Below, in pieces: positions 55,711 through 63,175 of a DNA stretch of 64,000 nt. A program made the translations under genes and the position numbers. The DNA is from Thermocrinis minervae (GTDB lineage: Bacteria > Aquificota > Aquificia > Aquificales > Aquificaceae): the NCBI RefSeq assembly GCF_900142435.1, contig NZ_LT670846.1, positions 772,750 through 836,749 on the forward strand, in the 5' to 3' direction. How positions within the stretch are numbered: position 1 is the first letter of the stretch; every line of letters begins with the position of its first letter. Below the pieces are notes generated by a model that did not search any database, was not told where the DNA came from, and saw only the letters and a list, made by a program, of their open reading frames with translations.

Positions 55711-56466
55711 ACTCTTTGGAATATCTGCAGGATAGCCCATAAGGTTTTTAAGCTCCAGAGCGTTATAGACGGCCTTTGCCTTCGGTGTATTGTTGAAAAA
55801 CACGTAAGTGTCTTTGTCTCCAAGCTTCTTTATCTTGTCCCTTAATTTTTTGAGTTCTTCCAGTGAATACAGATAGTCGTAAGGATTTTCCTCGTTCCTG
55901 CCGTGTATCCTCACGTAGTTTATGCTTCCAACGCTTACCCAAGGTCCTACTAGAAAGCCCTTCTTGGGTGCGTCAACGTTCACAAGAGAAAAGCCTATAC
56001 CTTCTAAAAAGGAGTAAAAGTCTGCCCTTTTAAAGCTCTTACTCCTTACCTCTATTACCTTTTGTACTCCTGAAAAGTCTTTAGCTAACTTTTCTATGTA
56101 TGCAAGGCTTTCCTCGCTGTAATGGAAGCTTTCGGGAAACTGAAACAGTAAGGCTATAAATCTCTCTTCCTCCTTTAAAAGTGGCTCTATCTGGTATAGA
56201 AAGCTGTCCACATCCTTCTGTGTATAGCTTCTTACGTGAGTAAACAGCCTGTTTGCTTTTAAGGAGAACTTTAACTCTCTAGTCCTGGATAGCATACTCT
56301 TCAAGGTTCCTCTATCTGGAAACCTGTAGAAGGAAAAGTTGAGCTCCACCACTACAAAGTACTTCTCGTAGTACCTTAGAAGCTCATCCCTTTTTATGTG
56401 AGGAGGATAGAAAAGACCTATCCATTCGGGATAGTAGAAGCCACTGCAACCTATGTATACCCTCAT
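55675..56466 (-). CDS. DUF72 family protein
   Basis: 263 aa from MRVYIGCSGFYYPEWIGLFY, the usual DUF72 opening; four extra codons upstream are less likely because this ATG overlaps the GT83 stop as ATGA. Other family marks are YFVVVELNFSFYRFP, FSLKANRLFTH, FQFPESFHYSEE, NYVRIHGRN and YVFFNNTPKAKAVYNA. The fold is a TIM barrel of unknown biochemical function. Nothing in the context explains its role. Confidence 0.88.
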   Translation of the reverse strand: MRVYIGCSGFYYPEWIGLFYPPHIKRDELLRYYEKYFVVVELNFSFYRFPDRGTLKSMLSRTRELKFSLKANRLFTHVRSYTQKDVDSFLYQIEPLLKEEERFIALLFQFPESFHYSEESLAYIEKLAKDFSGVQKVIEVRSKSFKRADFYSFLEGIGFSLVNVDAPKKGFLVGPWVSVGSINYVRIHGRNEENPYDYLYSLEELKKLRDKIKKLGDKDTYVFFNNTPKAKAVYNALELKNLMGYPADIPKSLERSFLEREWE

Positions 56467-57941
56467 GGCGCTACACAAACCCCAAAGTCTGAAAAGTTTT
56501 TGCCCCTTTTAACATCAAGTATATACTTAAGCAGGCGTGATTCTGAACCTGTGTAAGCTCTAAAGGTGTAGATGGGTTTGCAACTAAAGGTACCCCACTG
56601 AAAAACTACCAAGGATCCAGGCCTTGGGCTCTCTCTCCTGTTTACTTCCTTACCAGCGTAGAAGGGTAGACTATGAAGGAAGTGTCCAACGCTGTACACG
56701 CTTGCTCTCTGGGCTTTCAAGATCTCTCCTACTTCTTTGTAAGGTCTGTAGGCTTCAAGCCAAGGAAGTACCCCAAACAGGAGGATAAGGTAGAAGGAAA
56801 GAATACTGTAAATAGGTGCAAGCTTAGGAACCTTCAGGCTCACTAAGAAAGCAGATACAACAAACAGAAGAAGATAAGACGGAAGAGACAGGTAAAATAC
56901 ACCAAAGGTGCTGACAAGCATAAGGAGAGAGGAAATCGCAAGGGAAGACCAGACCTTTATCCTATTCCACTCTTGTCCATCCAAGAAACTGGCTGTAAGG
57001 ATAGCCATAGCAGGATAAGCTGGCATAGTGTAGACGGGTATCTTCTGCTTTACAAGGCTAAAGATGAAAAGAATCACCAAAGACCACGCAAAGAAAAAGT
57101 ACAGCTCTCTCCTTTTTCTTAACAGCACCCATACAAGAGAAAGGTAGAAGATAAAAGAGTAAGGTAAAAAGGAAGCAAGAGTGTCCACAAGGTAAAAGTA
57201 CCATGGATCACCACCAGAGTAAACACGTTTTAAGTTTTCCTCAAAGAAGACTTTCAAAAAAGCCTCCCTGTGCGTTGCAAGCTGGTAGACATGCCACCAC
57301 AACCCAACTGCTAAGGAGAGGACTGTAAGTATGTAGTATCTTGCCTTCAGAAGCTCCTTTGGGTCTGTGAAAAGAAGGTAGAGAGAGACTACAGCCGCAG
57401 GCAGTAAAAAACCCGCCGGACCCTTTACCCACATGGCCAAGGAGGAGGATAGAAAGGCAAACAGCAAGAAGACAAACTTCTTATACCTATAGTAAGCTTG
57501 CCACAGGAGAAGACTAAGGGATATAAAAAAGGAAAAAGGTACCTCCGGAGAAGCATAGTGAGAGTTTACGAAGAAAGGCACAGACAGAAGTATTATGATG
57601 GCAGCAAGTGTGGAAGCCCTAGTGCTCTGGCCTGTAAGCCTCGCAAGAAGGAATACCACAAGGGCAAGCAGAAGACCAAGGACAGTATGCATAAACCTAA
57701 GGCCCACCTCGTTTACACCAAAGAGCTTATAACCCAAAACCACAAACCAGTATGTGAGGGGAGGCTTTTCTAGCCTCAATTCACCGTTGTAGTATGGGGT
57801 AATGTAGTCTCCTGTCTCTAGCATACGTCTTGAGGCATCTGCATAAAAAGCCTCGTTGGGAGACCAGACTTGGAAAGGGAATAGACCTATAAAGTATACA
57901 AGTATGCTGATAAGAAGTGCAGAATAGATCAGTACACCCAA
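56463..57941 (-). CDS. Integral membrane glycosyltransferase, ArnT/GT39-GT83-like
   Basis: A 492-aa protein with about eleven helices. The first periplasmic loop carries SPNEAFYADASRRMLETGDY followed by NGELRLEKPPLTYW, the PMT/ArnT-type catalytic loop, where an acidic residue binds the lipid-linked sugar donor. Relatives add aminoarabinose or other sugars to lipid A, or mannose to proteins. The substrate here cannot be decided. It overlaps moeA by 13 bp and DUF72 by 4 bp. Confidence 0.85.
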   Translation of the reverse strand: MGVLIYSALLISILVYFIGLFPFQVWSPNEAFYADASRRMLETGDYITPYYNGELRLEKPPLTYWFVVLGYKLFGVNEVGLRFMHTVLGLLLALVVFLLARLTGQSTRASTLAAIIILLSVPFFVNSHYASPEVPFSFFISLSLLLWQAYYRYKKFVFLLFAFLSSSLAMWVKGPAGFLLPAAVVSLYLLFTDPKELLKARYYILTVLSLAVGLWWHVYQLATHREAFLKVFFEENLKRVYSGGDPWYFYLVDTLASFLPYSFIFYLSLVWVLLRKRRELYFFFAWSLVILFIFSLVKQKIPVYTMPAYPAMAILTASFLDGQEWNRIKVWSSLAISSLLMLVSTFGVFYLSLPSYLLLFVVSAFLVSLKVPKLAPIYSILSFYLILLFGVLPWLEAYRPYKEVGEILKAQRASVYSVGHFLHSLPFYAGKEVNRRESPRPGSLVVFQWGTFSCKPIYTFRAYTGSESRLLKYILDVKRGKNFSDFGVCVAP

Positions 57942-59161
57942 GGGAAGTAGACCACTTTAACCCTAGAGCCTTCCTCTATACGCTTTACATCTTCAGGCAC
58001 AACCATGTAGGCGTTCATGCCCACATAAGAGGTGAGCATATGAGACTGAAGCTTTTCTGAGTAGTCGCACAGGAGTTTTCCATTTTCGTACCAAACCCTT
58101 GCTCTCACAAACTCCCTTCTATCCGCATCCTTTCTCTCAAAGGTTCTTATAAGGTAAGCCTCCTGATAAGTAGGCATGTAGTCTTCTCTTCCCATCATCT
58201 TAAGGAGGGCAGGCCTAACTATGAGGTCAAAGGCTATAGCACACGAAACAGGATTACCTGGAAGACCGAAGAAAAGTCCCCTCTTGCCGTATGTACCAAA
58301 GAGTATGGGTTTTGCTGGCTTTATCCTAACCTTATGAAACTTCACATCTACACCCACTTCTCTGACGAGCATCTTAACAAAGTCCTTATCTCCAGCGGAT
58401 ACACCACCAGTGGTTATAAAAACATCGTAGTCATAAATATTGGAAAGAATCTTCTTTATAGTTTCTGGGTCATCCTTAACTATTCCAAGGTTCTGCACGT
58501 TCAGGCCCATTGCCTTTGCCATGGCAAATATGGTGTAATTGTTGGAAGTCCTTATCTGGGATGGTTTTTCTATAGGTTCTCCCACGTCTTTTATCTCGTC
58601 ACCTGTGGATAGAACGGCTACCTTTGGGAGGGTGTATACGCTCAAGATAGCTTTATTGACTGAAGCACAAAGACCGATCTCGTAAGGCCTTATGACAGTC
58701 CCTTTCTTTATAAGTACCTCCCCTGCCTTTACCTCTTCTCCTTTCCTTCTTATGTTTGCTCCTGACTTTAACGCTTTCTTTATGAGGACTGTATTTCCAT
58801 CCCTCTGGGTTAGCTCTACAGGAACTACGCAGTCAGCACCCTCTGGCAATGGTGCACCTGTGAAGACCTTTACTGCCTGTCCCTGCTTTACGGTGTAAGT
58901 CTGCTCGCCACCCGCGGCCACTTCACCTATCACCTCAAGCCTTACAGGATTATCTTCTGAAGCGTTTTGTATGTCCTGACTTCTTACCGCATAACCATCC
59001 ATTGCCGAGTTGTCAAAGAGGGGTTTATCCGTATCGGTAAGTACATCTTCTGCCAACACCCTACCTAGACACTCTGTAAAGGCAAGCCTCTCGGAAGTTC
59101 CGATGAGTACTGTGTTTTCTAAGACTATACTTAGAGCTTCTTCGTAAGGCATCAGGTCCAT
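57929..59161 (-). CDS. moeA: Molybdopterin molybdenumtransferase
   Basis: Inserts molybdate into adenylated molybdopterin. It is 410 aa with DNSAMDGYAVRSQDI in the N-terminal domain, PKVAVLSTGDEIKDVGE, TTGGVSAGDKDFVKMLV and LFFGLPGNPVSCAIAFD. Its client is likely the SoeA-like enzyme 5 kb away. TATAAT on the reverse strand (59176-59171) is 9 nt before the ATG and there is no Shine-Dalgarno sequence. Confidence 0.95.
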   Translation of the reverse strand: MDLMPYEEALSIVLENTVLIGTSERLAFTECLGRVLAEDVLTDTDKPLFDNSAMDGYAVRSQDIQNASEDNPVRLEVIGEVAAGGEQTYTVKQGQAVKVFTGAPLPEGADCVVPVELTQRDGNTVLIKKALKSGANIRRKGEEVKAGEVLIKKGTVIRPYEIGLCASVNKAILSVYTLPKVAVLSTGDEIKDVGEPIEKPSQIRTSNNYTIFAMAKAMGLNVQNLGIVKDDPETIKKILSNIYDYDVFITTGGVSAGDKDFVKMLVREVGVDVKFHKVRIKPAKPILFGTYGKRGLFFGLPGNPVSCAIAFDLIVRPALLKMMGREDYMPTYQEAYLIRTFERKDADRREFVRARVWYENGKLLCDYSEKLQSHMLTSYVGMNAYMVVPEDVKRIEEGSRVKVVYFPWVY

Positions 59162-59170
59162 CGTATACCT

Positions 59171-59176
59171 ATTATA
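59171..59176 (-). promoter_or_regulatory. -10 element of moeA, 9 nt before the start codon
   Basis: TATAAT on the reverse strand, then AGGTATACG and the ATG. It is one of the clearest short-leader promoters in the window. Confidence 0.55.
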
Positions 59177-59232
59177 AGCTGTCTATTGCAAAAAATTTTC
59201 AACGGTACATATTAAGAGAGGGGGTAATAAAC

Positions 59233-59586
59233 ATGGACAGGACCTTGTACTTACTTGAGGACATGCTGCTTAGAAGCGTAGAGGAGGAAATAAGGGAAAG
59301 GTACGAAGAGGTCGCCTCCATGTATTCCCATAACATGGAGGTTATGAACATAGCCAAAAGCATCCTGGGTTTGTGTCAGTACATATACGATGTATACAGA
59401 GACATACCCAATCCAGAGAGAAAGCTGGACGAAAGCTTGTACTCTACACTCTACTCCATACTCAAGGACTTTAGCATAACCCTTTACGATCTAACAATAG
59501 CTGAAGGTGAACAACTTTACTACGTTATCTCCTCAGCCTATCAAAAGATAAACAGCGCTAACAATCTACTTGAGAGGTTCTACTAA
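59233..59586 (+). CDS. Unrecognised small all-helical protein
   Basis: A 117-aa acidic protein predicted to be almost entirely helical (MDRTLYLLEDMLLRSVEEEI, then RERYEEVASMYSHNMEV, and a tail INSANNLLERFY). No cysteine motif, signal or membrane helix; no family recognised. GAGAGAGGGGG lies 10-20 nt upstream as a possible Shine-Dalgarno sequence. It is divergent from moeA and overlaps the converging GT9 gene by 21 bp. The codon pattern looks like that of its neighbours, so it is probably a real gene. Confidence 0.65.
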   Translation: MDRTLYLLEDMLLRSVEEEIRERYEEVASMYSHNMEVMNIAKSILGLCQYIYDVYRDIPNPERKLDESLYSTLYSILKDFSITLYDLTIAEGEQLYYVISSAYQKINSANNLLERFY

Positions 59587-60495
59587 ACTCAAAGCCTCTT
59601 CCACTATCCTCCGTGGATCAATTTCAAGACATCTATAGTCTGCGTACTTACACTTGCCTTTTCCATGTACATCACAAGGTTGGCAATCCAACCCTTTGAT
59701 GAGATACTTACCTTCATCCTCAAATACAGAAAAGCCAAGGGTGGGATGAGTTCCACCATAGATCTGCAACACTTTTGTCTTTACAGCCCTGGCCATGTGC
59801 AAAAGTCCCGAGTCGTTACCTATAAAAAGCCTAGCCAGCTTTAACACTGCCAAGGTATCTACCAATGATAGCTCTCCGCATAGGTTCAGAGCAAGCGGGT
59901 GCTTAACAAGATCCCTCTCCTCAGCACTTCCCACCAAAACAACCTTAAAACCCAGACCTATGAGCTTGTTTACAACTTCTTCAAAGTATGGATAACGTTT
60001 TTTCCTGTAACGTGCTCCTGGACCGACTGCTATAAAACCCTCCCCCACTTTTTCCCTCAAAAGATTTAACCTCTCCTGAGAGACTTCTATCTTAGGCCTT
60101 ATATGGTTAACGCCCAAGATCTTCCCATAGCTTTCAAGGACGTTGTAGGGTTTTCTGAAAACCTTGAAGGTCACAGAGAGTCTCCTCCTTATGGACTGCT
60201 TGTCGTAAGAGAGCCACCTTCCCCTTATCAATAACCTTAAAAGCATACTCCTTAAGTTTTTGTGAAGGTCTATATACAGGTCAAAACCCTTTAGGATGTT
60301 TACAGTCTTTAGAAGCTCGTCCTTCCTTATCTGGATTACCTCCACCCTTTTATCATCGCTAAAAAGCTCACCGTAAGGTTCAAAGGTTAAAAGAAAAGGT
60401 CTGTAGCCTAAGCTTATGAGTGGATCAAACAAGGAAGATACAAGGACCACATCGCCGAGGGATGAAAACCTTACAAGCAGTGCTTTCTTATCCAC
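59566..60495 (-). CDS. Glycosyltransferase family 9 (heptosyltransferase-like), second copy
   Basis: A 309-aa enzyme with LLVRFSSLGDVVLVSSLFDP at the N-terminus (GD-x-V acceptor motif), YIDLHKNLRS, FIAVGPGARYRKKRYPY, and the donor signature FIGNDSGLLHMARAVKTKVL. The C-terminal end has a cysteine cluster (DCQPCDVHGKGKCKYADYRC) common in this family. It probably acts in LPS core assembly with the other GT9. It overlaps moaD by 8 bp, so envelope and molybdopterin genes share a transcript. Confidence 0.88.
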   Translation of the reverse strand: MDKKALLVRFSSLGDVVLVSSLFDPLISLGYRPFLLTFEPYGELFSDDKRVEVIQIRKDELLKTVNILKGFDLYIDLHKNLRSMLLRLLIRGRWLSYDKQSIRRRLSVTFKVFRKPYNVLESYGKILGVNHIRPKIEVSQERLNLLREKVGEGFIAVGPGARYRKKRYPYFEEVVNKLIGLGFKVVLVGSAEERDLVKHPLALNLCGELSLVDTLAVLKLARLFIGNDSGLLHMARAVKTKVLQIYGGTHPTLGFSVFEDEGKYLIKGLDCQPCDVHGKGKCKYADYRCLEIDPRRIVEEALSLVEPLK

Positions 60496-60724
60496 CGCTG
60501 ACTGGAGGGATAAGGGCTACCCTCTCGCCTCCCTTTAAAGGGAAGTCATCGTCCACGTACTCTTCGTTCACTGCTACTTTAGAAGCTTCTATAAGATGCC
60601 TAAGATCTGGATACCTTTCGGAAAGGTATCCTTTGAGATCCTTTACGCTTCCTTGAAAGTCTATATCCTCTTGAGACTTCTTTAGCTTCTCCCTGATTAT
60701 GGAAAAGTACATCACCTTAAGCAT
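60488..60724 (-). CDS. moaD: Molybdopterin synthase small subunit MoaD
   Basis: A 78-aa ubiquitin-fold sulfur carrier ending in PPVSGG, with the Gly-Gly that is adenylated by MoeB and thiocarboxylated. The strand pattern VMYFSIIREKLKKS and GGERVALIPPVSGG matches MoaD rather than ThiS. TATATT/TATTAT sequence lies 8-10 nt before the ATG. It is divergent from rpsF. Confidence 0.88.
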   Translation of the reverse strand: MLKVMYFSIIREKLKKSQEDIDFQGSVKDLKGYLSERYPDLRHLIEASKVAVNEEYVDDDFPLKGGERVALIPPVSGG

Positions 60725-60731
60725 TAAGGTA

Positions 60732-60740
60732 TATAATATA
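60732..60740. promoter_or_regulatory. Overlapping divergent -10 boxes of rpsF and moaD
   Basis: TATAAT on + (60732-60737) serves rpsF with a leader of roughly 50-55 nt. TATATT on the minus strand (60740-60735), or TATTAT, serves moaD with almost no leader. Confidence 0.5.
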
Positions 60741-60747
60741 CATCGCT

Positions 60748-60790
60748 TCCCAGGTTTAGCTTGGGAGGCCAGGATTACTGTCCAGGAGGT
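60748..60790 (+). promoter_or_regulatory. Leader of the rpsF operon, candidate S6:S18 feedback site
   Basis: TCCCA (60748-60752) and TGGGA (60762-60766) can pair across GGTTTAGCT. This is followed by CCAGGATTACTGTCCAGGAG, in which CAG/CTG or GGA/TCC can pair right in front of the Shine-Dalgarno sequence. Many bacteria regulate rpsF through an S6:S18-binding leader; whether this sequence fits that consensus was not testable here. Confidence 0.35.
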
Positions 60791-60795
60791 ATGAG

Positions 60796-61134
60796 ATGGG
60801 TAGAAAGTTTTACAAGACTCTGCGCTATTACGAAAGTGTGTTCGTGCTCAAGCCTACCCTCACAGAGGAAGAAGTCCAGAAGGTCTTAAAAGACGTAAGG
60901 GACTTCATCCAGAAGAAGGGTGGTGTTATACTGACCGAAGAAGACTGGGGTCTAAAGCAGCTAGCTTATAGGATACAAAACTTTATGCATGGTAGATACT
61001 TCGTCTTCCAGATAAAGACGGAAAACCCGCAGCTACCCAACGAACTTGACTTCTTCTTCAAGATAAATGACAACATTATCAGATGGCTTAACTTCCAGGT
61101 AAAGGAAAAGGAGGTAAAAGCAATTGCTCAATAA
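60796..61134 (+). CDS. rpsF: 30S ribosomal protein S6
   Basis: A 112-aa S6 protein with LRYYESVFVLKPTLTEEEVQ, WGLKQLAYRIQNFMHGRYFV and INDNIIRWLNF. The start has GGAGGT 6 nt upstream; an ATG five bases earlier is out of frame. First gene of rpsF-ssb-rpsR-rplI. Confidence 0.97.
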   Translation: MGRKFYKTLRYYESVFVLKPTLTEEEVQKVLKDVRDFIQKKGGVILTEEDWGLKQLAYRIQNFMHGRYFVFQIKTENPQLPNELDFFFKINDNIIRWLNFQVKEKEVKAIAQ

Positions 61135-61549
61135 GGTCCTTATAATAGGACGGCTTACAGGTGATCCCACCTTTCAGTATCTTCCTTCAGGTGCTAAGGT
61201 GGCTGAGTTTACCTTAGCTTACAACAGAAGGTATAAGGTAGGTGAAGAGTGGAAAGAAGAAAGTCACTTCTTTGACGTGAGAGCCTATGGTAGATTGGCA
61301 GAAGATCTTCCTACTAAGCTTTCTAAGGGATATCTTGTAGTAGTAGAAGGTAGACTTACTCAGCACAGGTGGATAGACAAAGAAGGGAACAAACGAAGTA
61401 AGGTACGGATAATCGCAGAATCTGTAAGGATTATAAGTAAACCAAAGGTAGAGGATACCATAGAAGAAGAAGTTCTGCCAGTTGAACGTTTTGAAGATCT
61501 TGACTCAGAAGAGCACAAAATAGAAAACGATGAAGACATAGTCTTTTAA
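61124..61549 (+). CDS. ssb: Single-stranded DNA-binding protein
   Basis: A 141-aa OB-fold protein: NKVLIIGRLTGDPTFQYLPS, then FTLAYNRRYKV, FFDVRAYGRLAEDL and KVRIIAESVRII. The acidic tail is ENDEDIVF rather than the classical DDDIPF, but it keeps acidic residues and the terminal Phe that recruit partner proteins. It starts with TTG, supported by GGAGGT (61110-61115) 8 nt upstream and overlapping the rpsF end by 11 bp. Confidence 0.95.
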   Translation: MLNKVLIIGRLTGDPTFQYLPSGAKVAEFTLAYNRRYKVGEEWKEESHFFDVRAYGRLAEDLPTKLSKGYLVVVEGRLTQHRWIDKEGNKRSKVRIIAESVRIISKPKVEDTIEEEVLPVERFEDLDSEEHKIENDEDIVF

Positions 61550-61561
61550 GGAGGTGGTATT

Positions 61562-61780
61562 ATGCAAGTGAAAAAACCAGCCAAGAAAACTTGTTATTTC
61601 TGTGAGCAAGGAAAAGACCCAAGCTACAGGGATTATGAAGAGCTAAGGAACTTTATGTCCGAAAGAGGAAGAATCATAGGTAGAAGGCAAACGGGAGTCT
61701 GCGCAAAACATCAGAGAAAGCTCTCTGTTGCCATAAAGAGGGCCAGACAGCTAGCACTGTTACCATACGTGATCATGTAG
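61562..61780 (+). CDS. rpsR: 30S ribosomal protein S18
   Basis: A 72-aa basic protein with [20 protein letters not shown] and [20 protein letters not shown], typical S18. It retains cysteines (C-x2-C and a third C) like other thermophile forms that may bind zinc. It has a strong AAGGAGG Shine-Dalgarno sequence and lies 12 nt after ssb. Confidence 0.96.
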   Translation: MQVKKPAKKTCYFCEQGKDPSYRDYEELRNFMSERGRIIGRRQTGVCAKHQRKLSVAIKRARQLALLPYVIM

Positions 61781-61791
61781 GAGGTAAGAAC

Positions 61792-62235
61792 ATGAAGGTA
61801 ATACTCCTCAAGGATGTAGAGGGTTATGGAACTATAGGCGATATAGTGCAGGTGAAAGACGGCTTTGCCAATAACTACCTTATACCGAGAGGATTGGCTC
61901 TTAGAGCCACACCTTCCAACGTAAAGCATGTGCAGAGTATACTGCAACAAAAAGCTAAGAAGCTTCAAAAAGAGAAGGAAAAGGCAGAGAAGCTTGCTAA
62001 GGAACTTGAAGGTCTGGTGGTAAGCATAAAGAGAAAGGTGGGTGAAAAGGGTAAGCTGTTTGGTTCTGTGACCGTGAACGAAATCGCTCAAGCTCTTCAA
62101 AGCTTAGGATACGACGTAGACAGGAAGAAGATACTGCTCAAAAACCCTATAAAAGAGGTGGGCATGTACACGGTGGCCATAAAGCTCCACCCTGAGATAG
62201 TGGTAAACATAAAGGTTGATGTACAGCCAGAGTAG
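61792..62235 (+). CDS. rplI: 50S ribosomal protein L9
   Basis: A 147-aa protein. The N-terminal domain MKVILLKDVEGYGTIGDIVQ with VKDGFANNYLIPRGLA is diagnostic. A long charged helix (about 42-75) follows, then the C-terminal domain KLFGSVTVNEIAQAL. It is last in the rpsF operon, with Shine-Dalgarno AGGAGGT. Confidence 0.97.
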   Translation: MKVILLKDVEGYGTIGDIVQVKDGFANNYLIPRGLALRATPSNVKHVQSILQQKAKKLQKEKEKAEKLAKELEGLVVSIKRKVGEKGKLFGSVTVNEIAQALQSLGYDVDRKKILLKNPIKEVGMYTVAIKLHPEIVVNIKVDVQPE

Positions 62236-62254
62236 GATATATTAAAAGACCATC

Positions 62255-63175
62255 ATGAGAGAAATCGAGTACAAAGGAACCAAGTCTGTAGAGTATTCCA
62301 AGTTTTTATACTTCTTGCCCTTCCTCTTAGCCCTTCCGCTCTCTTGGGTACCCATTGACAACCTTTTGTGGTACCGCCTGGCACTTTACGGATATGGCCT
62401 TTCTTCCATTCTTTACCTACTGAACCTTTTCTTAAGGTCTAAAGCTTTGGGCAGATGGGCTACTTTGAGCCTTTACCTGTCGCTGCTTTTAAACCTTATA
62501 GCTATGGGAAGGAGAACTTACCAGACCTATCAGATGGGGGCCTTCCATCCACCGTGGAGCAACCTCTTTGAAGCCCTTACCTTCTGGGCTTTCATGGTGG
62601 GTGTTTTGTACCTTATTTTGGAGCTAAAGTACCACGTTAGGCTTCTGGGTGCCTTAGTGGTCCCAGTATCCTTCTTACTTTCCCTGTTTGCAGACGTATA
62701 CGCCGTCAAGGAAATAACTCCACTTATACCCGCACTAAGAAGCTATTGGCTTTACTTCCACGTGGTTACAGCCTTCTTAGGTTATGCTGGCTTTACTGTA
62801 GCCTTTGGGGGTGCCCTTCTGTACCTTGTGAAAGAAAAGTTTCCAAACCTTTCCTTCCTTCCTTCAAAGGATCTTCTGGAAGAGATATCCTATAAAGCTG
62901 TAGTCTTGGTTTTCCCTGTGTGGACTTTGTCAATAATACTAGGTTCCCTATGGGCTTACGAGGCATGGGGTGGCTATTGGAGTTGGGACCCTAAGGAAGT
63001 TTGGTCTCTGATAGTTTGGTTATTCTTTGGAGCTTACCTTCACGCTAGACAGATGCTAGGCTGGAAAGGTAAAAGAACTTCCTGGATGCTCGTCTTTGGA
63101 TACATTACAGTGCTTATCTGCTTCTTTGCTATAAACCTCTTCTTCCCAGGACTTCACAGCTATGCAAAAGATTAA
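62255..63175 (+). CDS. ccsB: Cytochrome c biogenesis protein CcsB/CcsA-type (heme-handling WWD domain)
   Basis: A 306-aa polytopic protein (about eight helices) of System II cytochrome c maturation. The tryptophan-rich WGGYWSWDPKEVWSLIVWLF motif near 245-265 presents heme. Conserved histidines include that of YLHARQ and the one in YFHVVTAFLGYAG. It works with a ResB/Ccs1-like partner not in the window. In a c-type-cytochrome-rich chemolithotroph this is an essential pathway. TATATT (62238-62243) lies 11 nt before the ATG. Naming of CcsA versus CcsB varies between databases. Confidence 0.87.
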   Translation: MREIEYKGTKSVEYSKFLYFLPFLLALPLSWVPIDNLLWYRLALYGYGLSSILYLLNLFLRSKALGRWATLSLYLSLLLNLIAMGRRTYQTYQMGAFHPPWSNLFEALTFWAFMVGVLYLILELKYHVRLLGALVVPVSFLLSLFADVYAVKEITPLIPALRSYWLYFHVVTAFLGYAGFTVAFGGALLYLVKEKFPNLSFLPSKDLLEEISYKAVVLVFPVWTLSIILGSLWAYEAWGGYWSWDPKEVWSLIVWLFFGAYLHARQMLGWKGKRTSWMLVFGYITVLICFFAINLFFPGLHSYAKD

